This document shows positions 7,836 through 16,453 of a stretch of 35,773 nt of DNA, in pieces. Both the position numbers and the translations under genes were made by a program. A model generated the notes under the pieces. That model saw nothing but the letters and a program-made list of their open reading frames with translations, was not told the origin of the DNA and did no database searches. Every line of letters begins with the position of its first letter. Position 1 is the stretch's first letter. Origin of the DNA: Actinomycetes bacterium (lineage in GTDB: Bacteria > Actinomycetota > Actinomycetes > Mycobacteriales > Mycobacteriaceae); NCBI GenBank assembly GCA_022601135.1, contig JAHZJB010000052.1, forward strand, positions 1 to 35,773, given 5' to 3'.

Positions 7836-8037
7836 CACGACCCGCGTGAGGTCATCACCGTCGACGGCTGCGGCGGACGCCGGGATAGGGGCCACTACCC
7901 GATTATGCGTCCGGGCCCTAGACGTTATCTGAGTCCTTCCTATGCGCGAGCTGTGAGGCTGCCCCAGAATCACCCGACGCCGAGGGCGTTCAAGCCACGC
8001 CGGGCCACATGAACGGGCCGCCGCCGCATATTTCTCC

Positions 8038-8043
8038 TAACCT
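8038..8043 (+). promoter_or_regulatory. Candidate leaderless -10 box (TAACCT) ahead of the oppB leader ORF
   Basis: TAACCT fits the mycobacterial TANNNT -10 pattern and lies exactly six bases before the ATG at 8050, the spacing expected when transcription starts on the initiation codon. No convincing -35 box is visible, which is common in mycobacteria. Confidence 0.4.
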
Positions 8044-8049
8044 GAGCGG

Positions 8050-8079
8050 ATGCAGAGCAGCGCCGGGGTCACCAGGTGA
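8050..8079 (+). CDS. Nine-codon leader ORF overlapping the oppB start
   Basis: ATG at 8050 opens MQSSAGVTR and closes with TGA at 8077–8079. The stop overlaps the oppB GTG (8076–8078) in a GTGA junction, the same type of overlap found between oppB and oppC. A TANNNT box six bases upstream suggests it is the first codon of the mRNA. If real, ribosomes initiating here would deliver translation to oppB, which has only a weak ribosome-binding site of its own. The peptide has no cysteine or obvious attenuation codons. Evidence is positional only. Confidence 0.4.
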   Translation: MQSSAGVTR

Positions 8080-9053
8080 CCCGTTTTCTCGCGCGCCGGC
8101 TGCTCAACTACGTCGTGCTGCTAGGGCTTGCGTCGTTCCTCACGTTTTGCCTCACCTCGCTGACGTTCGAGCCGCTTGACAGTCTGCTCGAACGCAACCC
8201 GCGACCTCCCCAAGCTGTCATCGACGCCAAGGCTGCCGAACTCGATCTCGACAAGCCGATTCCCGTGCGATACGTGAACTGGGCTTCAGGTGCCGTCAAA
8301 GGGGATTTCGGAACCACGGTGACCGGCCAACCCGTGACCGAGGAGCTGTGGCGGCGCATCGGTGTCAGCCTGCGGTTGGTGATCACCGGATCGGTGGTCG
8401 GCACTGTCATCGGCGTGGTGGTCGGTGCGTGGGGAGCAATACGCCAGTATCGGCTGTCGGACCGGGTGATCACCGTGCTGTCGCTGCTGATCCTGAGCAC
8501 CCCCACCTTCGTGGTGGCCAACCTGCTGATCCTGGGCGCACTGAAAGTGAACTCAACCCTGGGGGTACAGCTGTTCGAGTACACCGGGGAAACATCGCCC
8601 GACGCGGTTGGCGGCGCCTGGGCCCGGTTCGTTGATCGGCTCCAGCACCTGGTGTTGCCCACTTTCACCCTGGCCCTGGCGTCCATCGCCGGATTCAGCC
8701 GATATCAGCGCAATGCGATGCTGGACGTGTTGGGGCAGGACTTCATCCGGACGGCGCGGGCCAAGGGGCTGACCCGGCGCCGGGCACTGTTCAAGCACGG
8801 ACTGCGCACGGCGTTGATCCCGATGGCCACGCTATTCGCCTACGGTGTCAGCGCCCTGGTCACCGGCGCGGTATTCACCGAGAAGATCTTCGGGTGGCAC
8901 GGCATGGGTGAATGGGTGGTGCAGGGCGTCGCCTCCCAGGACACCAACATCATCGCCGCGATCACGGTGTTTTCCGGAGCAACCATCCTGCTCGCGGGGT
9001 TGCTCTCCGATGTGATCTACGCCGTACTGGACCCTCGGGTGCGGGTCTCGTGA
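8076..9053 (+). CDS. oppB: OppB, oligopeptide ABC transporter permease
   Basis: A 325-residue inner-membrane permease of the OppB/DppB family with an N-terminal transmembrane segment (about 9–30) and further helices. The EAA-type cytoplasmic loop is [17 protein letters not shown] (about 223–239), which docks with the ATPase. The match to M. tuberculosis OppB (Rv1283c) is strong from memory, including the start [12 protein letters not shown], which fixes the GTG at 8076. Together with OppC it forms the translocation pathway. It overlaps oppC by four bases. Confidence 0.93.
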   Translation: MTRFLARRLLNYVVLLGLASFLTFCLTSLTFEPLDSLLERNPRPPQAVIDAKAAELDLDKPIPVRYVNWASGAVKGDFGTTVTGQPVTEELWRRIGVSLRLVITGSVVGTVIGVVVGAWGAIRQYRLSDRVITVLSLLILSTPTFVVANLLILGALKVNSTLGVQLFEYTGETSPDAVGGAWARFVDRLQHLVLPTFTLALASIAGFSRYQRNAMLDVLGQDFIRTARAKGLTRRRALFKHGLRTALIPMATLFAYGVSALVTGAVFTEKIFGWHGMGEWVVQGVASQDTNIIAAITVFSGATILLAGLLSDVIYAVLDPRVRVS

Positions 9054-9949
9054 GCGTCGCCGAGTACCAGTTCGTGTCGCGGCGCACCCTGGTGCTGCGC
9101 CGGTTTTTAGGAAACAGGACGGCGGTGGCGGCGCTGGTTGTGCTGTGCGTACTTTTCATTGGCTGCTACGCCCTGCCGCCGCTACTGCCCCACTCCTACA
9201 GCGACCTGGACTACTACGCCCTGCAACAGCCACCGACCACCACCCACTGGTTCGGCACCAACGCTCTCGGCCAGGATCTGTTGGCGCAAACGCTGCGCGG
9301 GATGCAGAAGTCGATGTTGATCGGCGTCTGCGTTGCATTCATCTCGACGATCATCGCGGCCACCGTCGGCGCGATCGCCGGCTACTTCGGAGGCTGGCGG
9401 GACCGCACGTTGATGTGGATCGTCGACCTACTGCTCGTCGTCCCCAGCTTCATTCTGATAGCGATCGTCACGCCCCGTACCAAGCAGTCTGGAACCATCG
9501 TGTGGCTCATCTTGTTGCTCGCGGCGTTCAGCTGGATGATCAGCTCGCGGATGGTACGTGGAATGACAATGAGCCTGCGGGAGCGCGAATTCGTAGTAGC
9601 AGCGCGATATATGGGCGTCAGCCACTGGCGCATCATCGTTCGCCACATCCTCCCCAATGTGGCATCCATCCTGATCATCGACACCGCTCTGAACGTCGGC
9701 ATGGCGATCCTGGCCGAGACGGGGCTGAGTTTCCTGGGATTCGGGGTCCAGCCACCGGACGTATCGCTGGGGACCCTGATCGCCGACGGCACGCGGTCGG
9801 TCACGACCTTCCCATGGGTGTTCCTGTTCCCAGCCGGGGTCCTGGTGCTCATCGTCCTGTGCGCCAACCTCGTCGGCGACGGGCTGCGAGACGCACTGGA
9901 TCCGAGCGCACGCCCCGCTGCGCGCCGCACCAGCAAGGTTCGCTCATGA
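9050..9949 (+). CDS. oppC: OppC, oligopeptide ABC transporter permease
   Basis: A 299-residue permease of the OppC/DppC family. An N-terminal helix (about 24–44) precedes a short periplasmic segment ([15 protein letters not shown] is typical of the family), then the permease core with EAA loop [15 protein letters not shown]. The start is GTG 9050, which overlaps the oppB TGA (GTGA) and yields [15 protein letters not shown], matching the usual OppC N-terminus. Its TGA overlaps the oppD ATG (ATGA). It corresponds to Rv1282c. Confidence 0.92.
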   Translation: MSVAEYQFVSRRTLVLRRFLGNRTAVAALVVLCVLFIGCYALPPLLPHSYSDLDYYALQQPPTTTHWFGTNALGQDLLAQTLRGMQKSMLIGVCVAFISTIIAATVGAIAGYFGGWRDRTLMWIVDLLLVVPSFILIAIVTPRTKQSGTIVWLILLLAAFSWMISSRMVRGMTMSLREREFVVAARYMGVSHWRIIVRHILPNVASILIIDTALNVGMAILAETGLSFLGFGVQPPDVSLGTLIADGTRSVTTFPWVFLFPAGVLVLIVLCANLVGDGLRDALDPSARPAARRTSKVRS

Positions 9950-11784
9950 CGCTGCTCGAGGTAAGCGACCTGACGGTCACCTTCCCTACCGACTCCGAAC
10001 GCGTCGCCGCAGTACGTGGCCTGTCTTACCACGTCGAGGCCGGCGAGGTCGTCGCACTGGTCGGCGAGTCCGGCGCGGGAAAATCAGCGGGCGCCATGGC
10101 CGTGATCGGGCTGCTCCCTGAGTACGCCGAGGTTTCCGGTTCGGTGCACTTGGACGGCGACGAACTGCTCGGGTTGTCCGATCAGCAGATGTCGCGCGTT
10201 CGAGGCAACAGGATCGGGACCGTCTTCCAGGATCCGATGTCGGCACTGACGCCGGTGTACACCGTCGGCGACCAGATCGCCGAAGCAATCCAGATTCATC
10301 GTCGCGACATGGGCAAGCGCGCCGCCCAGGAACGTGCGATCGAGCTGCTCGAGCTGGTCGGCATCGCCCAACCGGCGCAACGGTCGCGCGCGTTCCCGCA
10401 CGAACTGTCCGGCGGCGAACGGCAACGGGTCGTGATCGCGATCGCGATCGCCAACGACCCCGATCTGCTGATCTGCGACGAACCGACGACGGCGTTGGAC
10501 GTGACGGTCCAGGCGCAGATCCTCGATGTGTTGCGCACGGCACGCGACGTAACCGGCGCCGGCGTGCTGATCATCACTCACGACCTCGGCGTCGTCGCCG
10601 AGTTCGCCGATCGCGCCCTGGTGATGTACGCGGGCCGCGCCGTGGAGACGGCCGCGGTAGCCGACCTGTACCGTCGCCGCCGAATGCCCTACACCGCAGG
10701 ACTCTTAGGCTCGGCACCCCGCCTGGACGCACCGCAGGGCGCTCGCTTGGTGCCGATCCCCGGCGCTCCCCCGTCACTGACGGCGCTGCCGCCAGGATGC
10801 CCGTTTGCGCCCCGATGTCCGCTCAGCGTAGACGCGTGCCACGTGGGCGAACCCGAGCTGGAAGAGGTGGAGGCCGGTCACCAGGTCGCCTGCATAAGGA
10901 GTGAACAGGTCGCCGGTCGCAGTGCGGCCGAGATTTACGCCGTTTCGACCGCGCCGGTATCAAAGACCAGCCCGAGCACCGGAGAGCCGGCCGTGCTGCG
11001 GGTCGGCGATCTGGTCAAGACCTACACCCTGACCAAGGGCGTGGTGTTTCGCCGCCGCATCGGCGAGGTGCGCGCGGTCGACGGGGTCAGCTTCGAACTG
11101 CAGCAGGGCCGCACTCTGGGCATCGTCGGCGAATCGGGTTCCGGCAAGTCGACGACGCTGCACCAGATCCTCGAACTCACCGCGCCGCAAGCCGGGACCA
11201 TTGAAATTCTGGGCACCGATGTCGCCGGGCTGGATAGACGCACCCGCAAAGCGCTGCGCGGCGACCTGCAGGTGGTCTTTCAGGATCCGGTGGCCTCCCT
11301 GGATCCCCGGCTACCGGTATTCGACGTACTGGCAGAGCCGTTGCGAGCCAACGGTTTCGACAAGCGGACCGCCGACGAACGGGTCGGCGAACTACTCAAC
11401 GTCGTTGGGTTGCGGCAAGAGGACGCCAGCAGGTACCCGGCGGAGTTTTCCGGGGGACAGAAGCAGCGCATCGGTATTGCCCGAGCCTTGGCGCTGCATC
11501 CGAAAGTGCTGGCGCTCGACGAACCGGTGTCGGCACTGGATGTGTCAATCCAAGCGGGGATCATCAATCTGCTGCTCGACCTGCAGGACCGCTTTGGGCT
11601 GGCATACCTCTTCGTCTCCCACGACCTGTCCGTGGTCAAGCACCTGGCCCATCGGGTGGCAGTGATGCACAACGGAAAGATCGTCGAGCAAGGTGACAGC
11701 GACCAGGTGTTCAGTGCCCCCCGCCACGAATACACCCGCAGGTTGCTGTCGGCCGTGCCGCAGCCGCTGGCGGATCACGGTTAA
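9946..11784 (+). CDS. oppD: OppD, fused twin-ATPase subunit with cysteine quartet
   Basis: A 612-residue protein containing both ABC ATPases that other bacteria encode as OppD and OppF. NBD1 has Walker A GESGAGKS (40–47), LSGGE (154–158) and Walker B LLICDEP (174–180). NBD2 has GESGSGKST (395–403), SGGQ (502–505) and a DEP Walker B. After NBD1 an oligopeptide_HPY-type extension carries Cys285, Cys291, Cys298 and Cys316 (C-x5-C-x6-C-x17-C). I recall that in M. tuberculosis OppABCD this domain binds a [4Fe-4S] cluster needed for activity. NBD2 lacks an equivalent extension. Length equals that I remember for Rv1281c. ATG 9946 overlaps the oppC stop. Confidence 0.93.
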   Translation: MTLLEVSDLTVTFPTDSERVAAVRGLSYHVEAGEVVALVGESGAGKSAGAMAVIGLLPEYAEVSGSVHLDGDELLGLSDQQMSRVRGNRIGTVFQDPMSALTPVYTVGDQIAEAIQIHRRDMGKRAAQERAIELLELVGIAQPAQRSRAFPHELSGGERQRVVIAIAIANDPDLLICDEPTTALDVTVQAQILDVLRTARDVTGAGVLIITHDLGVVAEFADRALVMYAGRAVETAAVADLYRRRRMPYTAGLLGSAPRLDAPQGARLVPIPGAPPSLTALPPGCPFAPRCPLSVDACHVGEPELEEVEAGHQVACIRSEQVAGRSAAEIYAVSTAPVSKTSPSTGEPAVLRVGDLVKTYTLTKGVVFRRRIGEVRAVDGVSFELQQGRTLGIVGESGSGKSTTLHQILELTAPQAGTIEILGTDVAGLDRRTRKALRGDLQVVFQDPVASLDPRLPVFDVLAEPLRANGFDKRTADERVGELLNVVGLRQEDASRYPAEFSGGQKQRIGIARALALHPKVLALDEPVSALDVSIQAGIINLLLDLQDRFGLAYLFVSHDLSVVKHLAHRVAVMHNGKIVEQGDSDQVFSAPRHEYTRRLLSAVPQPLADHG

Positions 11785-11795
11785 AGTCGTTCGGT

Positions 11796-13523
11796 ATGAC
11801 CACCCTGAGGCCGCGAGCAGACACACAGTGGTACAACACGCCGCTCAAGAGCGCAACCTCGCGTCTGCTCGGCGTTGCATTGGTGGCCGCCCTGGTGCTG
11901 AGCGGCTGCTCCTCCACAGCCAACGACGTTCCTCCTGCCGGTGGCGCGGCCGAGATCGGCGCGACCGCCGACATAAACCCACAGGATCCGGCCACGCTGC
12001 GCCAAGGTGGCAACCTTCGGCTCGCACTCTCGGGTTTCCCGCCCAACTTCAACTACCTGCACGTCGACGGCAACCTCGGGGAACTGGGCGCGATGCTGCG
12101 CGCCACGCTTCCGCGCGCGTTCTTCATCAAACCCGACGGCGAGATGACGGTGAACAGCGACTACTTCACCAGTGTCGAGCTGACCAGCACTGACCCCCAA
12201 GTCGTCACCTACACGATCAACCCGCAGGCGGTGTGGTCGGATGGCACGCCGATTACCTGGGAGGACGTCGCCTCCCAGGTCAACGCGACCAGCGGCAAGA
12301 ACAAGGCATACCTGTTCGCCTCCCCGAACGGCAGCGAGCGCGTCGCTTCGGTGACCAAGGGCGTCGACGACCGGCAGGCCGTCATCACCTTCGCCAAACA
12401 CTTCGCCGATTGGCGGGGCATGTTCGCCGGCAACGCCATGCTGGCGCCCAAAGCGATGACCGCCGATCCGGAGACGTTCAACAGGGGCTTTCTCAATGGA
12501 CCGGGACCGTCGGCGGGGCCGTTCATCATCAGCTCAGTCGACCGGGCCGCGCAGCGCATCGTGTTGACCCGCAACCCGAAATGGTGGGGCACCCCCCCGG
12601 TTCTGGATTCGATCACCTATACGGTGCTCGATGACGCAGCCAAGATTCCCGCCCTACAGAACAACGCACTCGATGCGGTCGGACTGGGATCTCTGGACGA
12701 CCTGACGATCGCGCGGCGCACCGACGGCATCTCAATCCGACGCGCGCCGGCGCCGAGCTGGTATCACCTGACGTTCAATGGCGCTCAGGGTTCGATCCTG
12801 TCCGATCCGGCACTGCGGACCGCTATCACCAAGGGCATCGACCGACAGGCGATCGCCGCGATCACCCAGCGCGGTCTCACCGACAACCCGGTTCCGCTGA
12901 ACAATCACATCTACCTGGCCGGCCAGGAGGGCTACCAGGACAACGCCATCGGTTTCGATCCGGAGGCAGCCAAACGCGAACTGGATGCGCTGGGATGGCA
13001 ACTCAGCGACTCTGGGGATAGCCAGTTTCGCGAGAAGGATGGCCGCAGGCTCACCATCCGCGACGTGTTCTACGACGCCCAGAGCACTCGACAGATCGGC
13101 CAGATCGCCCAGAACAACCTGGCGCAGATCGGCGTAGACCTCGAGCTCAATGCCGTAGCAGGTGGCACCCTGTTCAGCGACTATGTGACGCCGGGAAACT
13201 TCGATATCGCTCAGTTCGCTTGGGGCGGTGATGCATTCCCTCTGGCCAGCCTTACCCAGATCTATGCCTCGGAGGGCGAAAGCAACTACGGCAAGATCGG
13301 CAGCCCACAGATCGACGCCAAGATCGAGGAAACACTATCGGAGCTCGACCCGGCCAAAGCACGCGTGCTGGCCAACGAACTCGACAAGATGATCTGGGAC
13401 ATCGGGTTCAGCCTCCCCCTGTTCCAGTCCCCGGGGAACGTCGCGGTGCGCAGCAACTTGGCCAACTACGGCCCCGCCGGCATCGGCGACCTCAACTACA
13501 CCGCGATCGGCTTCATGAAGTAA
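11796..13523 (+). CDS. oppA: OppA, peptide-binding lipoprotein
   Basis: A 575-residue SBP family 5 solute-binding lipoprotein. A signal peptide with Arg/Lys-rich n-region and hydrophobic core ends in lipobox LSGC, giving lipidated Cys38. The family 5 pattern follows (YTINPQAVWSDGTPITWEDV at about 140–160). It delivers peptides to OppBC from the outer face of the membrane; the M. tuberculosis homologue (Rv1280c) is linked to peptide and glutathione uptake. It starts 11 bases after oppD. Its 3' end overlaps the convergent hydrolase gene by 11 bases. Confidence 0.92.
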   Translation: MTTLRPRADTQWYNTPLKSATSRLLGVALVAALVLSGCSSTANDVPPAGGAAEIGATADINPQDPATLRQGGNLRLALSGFPPNFNYLHVDGNLGELGAMLRATLPRAFFIKPDGEMTVNSDYFTSVELTSTDPQVVTYTINPQAVWSDGTPITWEDVASQVNATSGKNKAYLFASPNGSERVASVTKGVDDRQAVITFAKHFADWRGMFAGNAMLAPKAMTADPETFNRGFLNGPGPSAGPFIISSVDRAAQRIVLTRNPKWWGTPPVLDSITYTVLDDAAKIPALQNNALDAVGLGSLDDLTIARRTDGISIRRAPAPSWYHLTFNGAQGSILSDPALRTAITKGIDRQAIAAITQRGLTDNPVPLNNHIYLAGQEGYQDNAIGFDPEAAKRELDALGWQLSDSGDSQFREKDGRRLTIRDVFYDAQSTRQIGQIAQNNLAQIGVDLELNAVAGGTLFSDYVTPGNFDIAQFAWGGDAFPLASLTQIYASEGESNYGKIGSPQIDAKIEETLSELDPAKARVLANELDKMIWDIGFSLPLFQSPGNVAVRSNLANYGPAGIGDLNYTAIGFMK

Positions 13524-14769
13524 CAGTCGGCCGTACCGCGCGCGGGACGGCATCGGGCATCACCGACTCCGCCCGCGCCGCGATATCGATTCCGCGGACC
13601 AGCAGCCGTACCGTGAGATTCGCCGGCAGCGCGTCCAGTTCGGCTGAGCGGGAGGGTAGTTCGCGTATGTCTCCGGCACACGCCGCCTTGCAGATCCGCA
13701 GGGCGGCCTGTTCGCGCGTGTCGAGCACGCTATGCCCTGCGGTGGGCAGCTCGATGAGGACGGAGTCCGGTATCAGATCGGCGATGCGCCGAGCCACCGC
13801 CGGTGGTGTGGTGAGGTCGCGGCCGCCGGAGATCACCACGGTGGACCACGTGAATCCCGACATTTCCGACGCCAGATCATACGGTTCGGCGACGAAGTCG
13901 ACATTGCCACTGGCGATCTCACGGAACGCCGGCGCGGGGTCCAGCGGCCCACCATCGGGCACGGCGCCATAGTTCAGTTCGCGATACGCGATGCGCTCGA
14001 CGAGGTCGGGTTCGTGATGGTACGGCGTCTGGCGTTCCAACAGCAGCCTGGTCCCGAGGCCCACCGCCGCCCACAGCCAGTCATGACCAGCCAACAGCAA
14101 ATCCAGCTGACGTCGCAGCACGTCCGGGCCGGCGATGCCGTACATGTTCGCGGCGCGCAGCACGCTGGTCGGGGCGAGCACACCGTCGGTGACCGATCGA
14201 CGCACTTTGGCCGCCAGGTCGGCGCCGCCGGGCACGGCACCATCCCACAACACCCGCCGGATCTGTGCCCGCACATCGTCGATGTCGTGAGCCGACAGAA
14301 GCGGAGAGTCGAGCACCATCTTGTGTACCCGCGCCGGGTGACGGACGCCGAGGCCCGCGGCCAGGTAACTGCCGTAGGACGTTCCGTAGACCACGGCCCG
14401 ATCGACCCCAGCGTCGTCGAGCACGGCGGCAATGTCGTCGACGACCGGGTCGATGCTCAGCGCCTCGGGGGGCAAGTCCTGGCCCGCGTCGTCGTGGCGA
14501 GACAACCCCACCCCTCGGTGCTCGACCATGATGACGTCGAGCCCATCGATCGCAGCGCGCCGCCGAAACGCCCGGTACAACGCTATCGAGGCCGCACCGG
14601 GTCCTCCCGGGATGATGACCAGCGGGTGGGCGGACTTGCGCCCGGCCCGCACGTAGTAAAGGTCGAACTCCTCGTCGCCGCCACGGTGCACGGGTCTGCG
14701 GATCGGGCGCACGCCGGCCAGGCCGGCCAGCTTGTCGTGCGTCCGGCGACGTGAAGGGTTCATCGTCAT
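13513..14769 (-). CDS. Alpha/beta hydrolase, proline iminopeptidase / TAP-like (S33-type)
   Basis: A 418-residue alpha/beta hydrolase. The oxyanion-loop motif is GGPG (55–58), preceded by Pro rather than the usual His (IPGGPG instead of HGGPG). The nucleophile elbow GTSYG gives Ser131; GGRD gives Asp318 and AGHS gives His346, a complete catalytic triad. No signal peptide is evident, so it is probably cytoplasmic. The arrangement is that of proline iminopeptidases and tripeptidyl aminopeptidases, so a peptidase acting on imported peptides is plausible next to the permease, though lipase or esterase activity cannot be excluded. It converges on oppA. ATG 14763 is an alternative start two codons in. 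Confidence 0.82.
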   Translation of the reverse strand: MTMNPSRRRTHDKLAGLAGVRPIRRPVHRGGDEEFDLYYVRAGRKSAHPLVIIPGGPGAASIALYRAFRRRAAIDGLDVIMVEHRGVGLSRHDDAGQDLPPEALSIDPVVDDIAAVLDDAGVDRAVVYGTSYGSYLAAGLGVRHPARVHKMVLDSPLLSAHDIDDVRAQIRRVLWDGAVPGGADLAAKVRRSVTDGVLAPTSVLRAANMYGIAGPDVLRRQLDLLLAGHDWLWAAVGLGTRLLLERQTPYHHEPDLVERIAYRELNYGAVPDGGPLDPAPAFREIASGNVDFVAEPYDLASEMSGFTWSTVVISGGRDLTTPPAVARRIADLIPDSVLIELPTAGHSVLDTREQAALRICKAACAGDIRELPSRSAELDALPANLTVRLLVRGIDIAARAESVMPDAVPRAVRPTVTS

Positions 14770-14876
14770 TGCGTTCTATTGTGCACGGCAGCTTCTGGGC
14801 GCTCTCGACGGCGCCGACCGCGCACGAAATGCCCGCGGTTGGCGGTGTGTCGCCGCACAGACACGCGCGCTCGCGG

Positions 14877-16418
14877 TTAGTGGCTGCGGCGGATGAGGTC
14901 GGCGGCCTTCGCGCCGATCAGCACGCTGGGCGCATGGGTGTGGCCGCGGATGATCGTCGGCATCACCGACGCGTCGGCTACCCGTAGTGCCTTCACGCCG
15001 CGGACCCTCAGTTCCGGATCAACGACGCTTGCGTCGTCGCTGCCCATCCGACAGGTGCCGACCGGGTGGTACAGCGTGTGCGACACCGATTGCAGCGCTC
15101 TGGCCAGTGTTTCGTCGTCGAGGTCGTGCGCGTCCAGCGGTCGGGCGATTCTGCCGACGGTGCCTCGCAGCGCCGGCGCTCGGGCGATGTCGGCGCACAT
15201 GCGCAGTCCCGCCATCAACGCCTCTCGGTCAGCCCCGGCGTCGTCGGTCAGGTATCGCGGGTCTATCAACGGCTTGTCATGGGGGTCGGCGGTGTTCAGG
15301 GTGATCGTTCCCCGACTCTGGGGCTTGAGCAGGATCGGTCCCATCACGACGGCATGGCCGACGTAGGGATCCCCGATTCCCTCATCGAAGTATGGAGCGG
15401 GAGCGAAAATCAGCTCCAGGTCCGGTAGATCGAGATCGGGTCTGCTCTTGACGAAGCCATAGGCCTCTCCCACGTTCGAGGTAAGCATGCCCCGCCGTCG
15501 CAGCAGGTATTTCAGCAGTTCCAGCGGCCTTTGCGCATCCGCCAGCGAGTCGTAGGGCACGTCGAAACCCAGCGGTATCACGAGATGGTCGAGCAGGTTG
15601 GCGCCCACCTCCGGCGTGTGCGCAACGCTGGGGATCCCGTGCCGGGCGAGCTGATGGCGGTCACCCACTCCGGACAGCATCAGCAACTGCGGGGTGTTGA
15701 CCGCCCCGGCGCACAGCACCACCTCGCGGCGAGCGGTGGCCACGGCGCGGCCGCCCTTGCCGTCGAACTCGACCCCGATCGCCCGGTCACCGGCGAACAC
15801 CACCCGGGTCGCGGTGGCCTGGGTGAGCACGGTCAGGTTCGTGCGTCTGCGGATCGGTTTGAGATAGGCGTCGGCCGCACTCCATCTGGCGCCGCGGCGC
15901 TGCGTGACCAGCGTCTCGCAGAATCCTTGCGGCTCATCCTGGTTCGGCCCCTCGACGCGGTGGCCGCATTCCTGCACCGCGGTCAGCCAATCTGCGGTCG
16001 AGGGCCGCGGGCTGCGCTGGCGCGATATCACGAGTGGCCCAGCTTCGATGCGGCGCAGATACGGCTCGACGTGGGCGTAGTTCCATTCCGCGCCGGCGTG
16101 CTCACCCCACTCGTCGTAGTCGGCGGCAAAGCCGCGCACCCACATCATCGCGTTCATCGATGACGAGCCGCCGAGCATCTTGCCCCGCGGCCAGTAGATC
16201 CGGCGTCCGCCCAGCCCCGGCTGTGGCTCGGTCAGGTAGTCCCAATCGAGCGGCCCCCGCATGAGTTGGGGGAAGGCGGCCGGGATGTGGACGAACTTGT
16301 TCTTGTCCCGGGCGCCGGCCTCGAGCACGACGACCTGTGCGGCGGGATCGGCGCTGAGCAGGTTGGCGACGACTGCGCCGGCGGAACCTGTTCCAACGAT
16401 CACGTAGTCGGCGTCCAC
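14877..16418 (-). CDS. GMC-family FAD-dependent oxidoreductase (Rv1279-like)
   Basis: A 513-residue glucose-methanol-choline oxidoreductase. The dinucleotide fold GTGSAG (9–14) binds FAD. PRGKMLGGSSSMNAMMW is the GMC signature. The C-terminal active-site histidines are in HPVGTCRMG (His451) and GHTHAPS (His493/495). Choline dehydrogenase is the usual automatic label, but the substrate is unknown. I chose GTG 16418 because VDADYVIVG then places the FAD strand at the N-terminus as in relatives. A TTG at 16457 overlaps the upstream TGA (TTGA) and would add 13 residues with translational coupling. It is the last gene of the phosphoesterase–ATPase unit. Confidence 0.9.
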   Translation of the reverse strand: MDADYVIVGTGSAGAVVANLLSADPAAQVVVLEAGARDKNKFVHIPAAFPQLMRGPLDWDYLTEPQPGLGGRRIYWPRGKMLGGSSSMNAMMWVRGFAADYDEWGEHAGAEWNYAHVEPYLRRIEAGPLVISRQRSPRPSTADWLTAVQECGHRVEGPNQDEPQGFCETLVTQRRGARWSAADAYLKPIRRRTNLTVLTQATATRVVFAGDRAIGVEFDGKGGRAVATARREVVLCAGAVNTPQLLMLSGVGDRHQLARHGIPSVAHTPEVGANLLDHLVIPLGFDVPYDSLADAQRPLELLKYLLRRRGMLTSNVGEAYGFVKSRPDLDLPDLELIFAPAPYFDEGIGDPYVGHAVVMGPILLKPQSRGTITLNTADPHDKPLIDPRYLTDDAGADREALMAGLRMCADIARAPALRGTVGRIARPLDAHDLDDETLARALQSVSHTLYHPVGTCRMGSDDASVVDPELRVRGVKALRVADASVMPTIIRGHTHAPSVLIGAKAADLIRRSH

Positions 16419-16453
16419 GAGCCGCAGTCTAGGGCCTGGCGCACACCGAGCTG

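Noticed and set aside
9145..9945. Long N-terminal extension of the oppD frame
   Set aside because: It would overlap nearly all of oppC in another frame; ATG 9946 with the ATGA junction matches the family N-terminus.
14841..14864. Small stem-loops after the GMC gene
   Set aside because: Stems of four to five bases without a T-run; too weak to support a terminator call.
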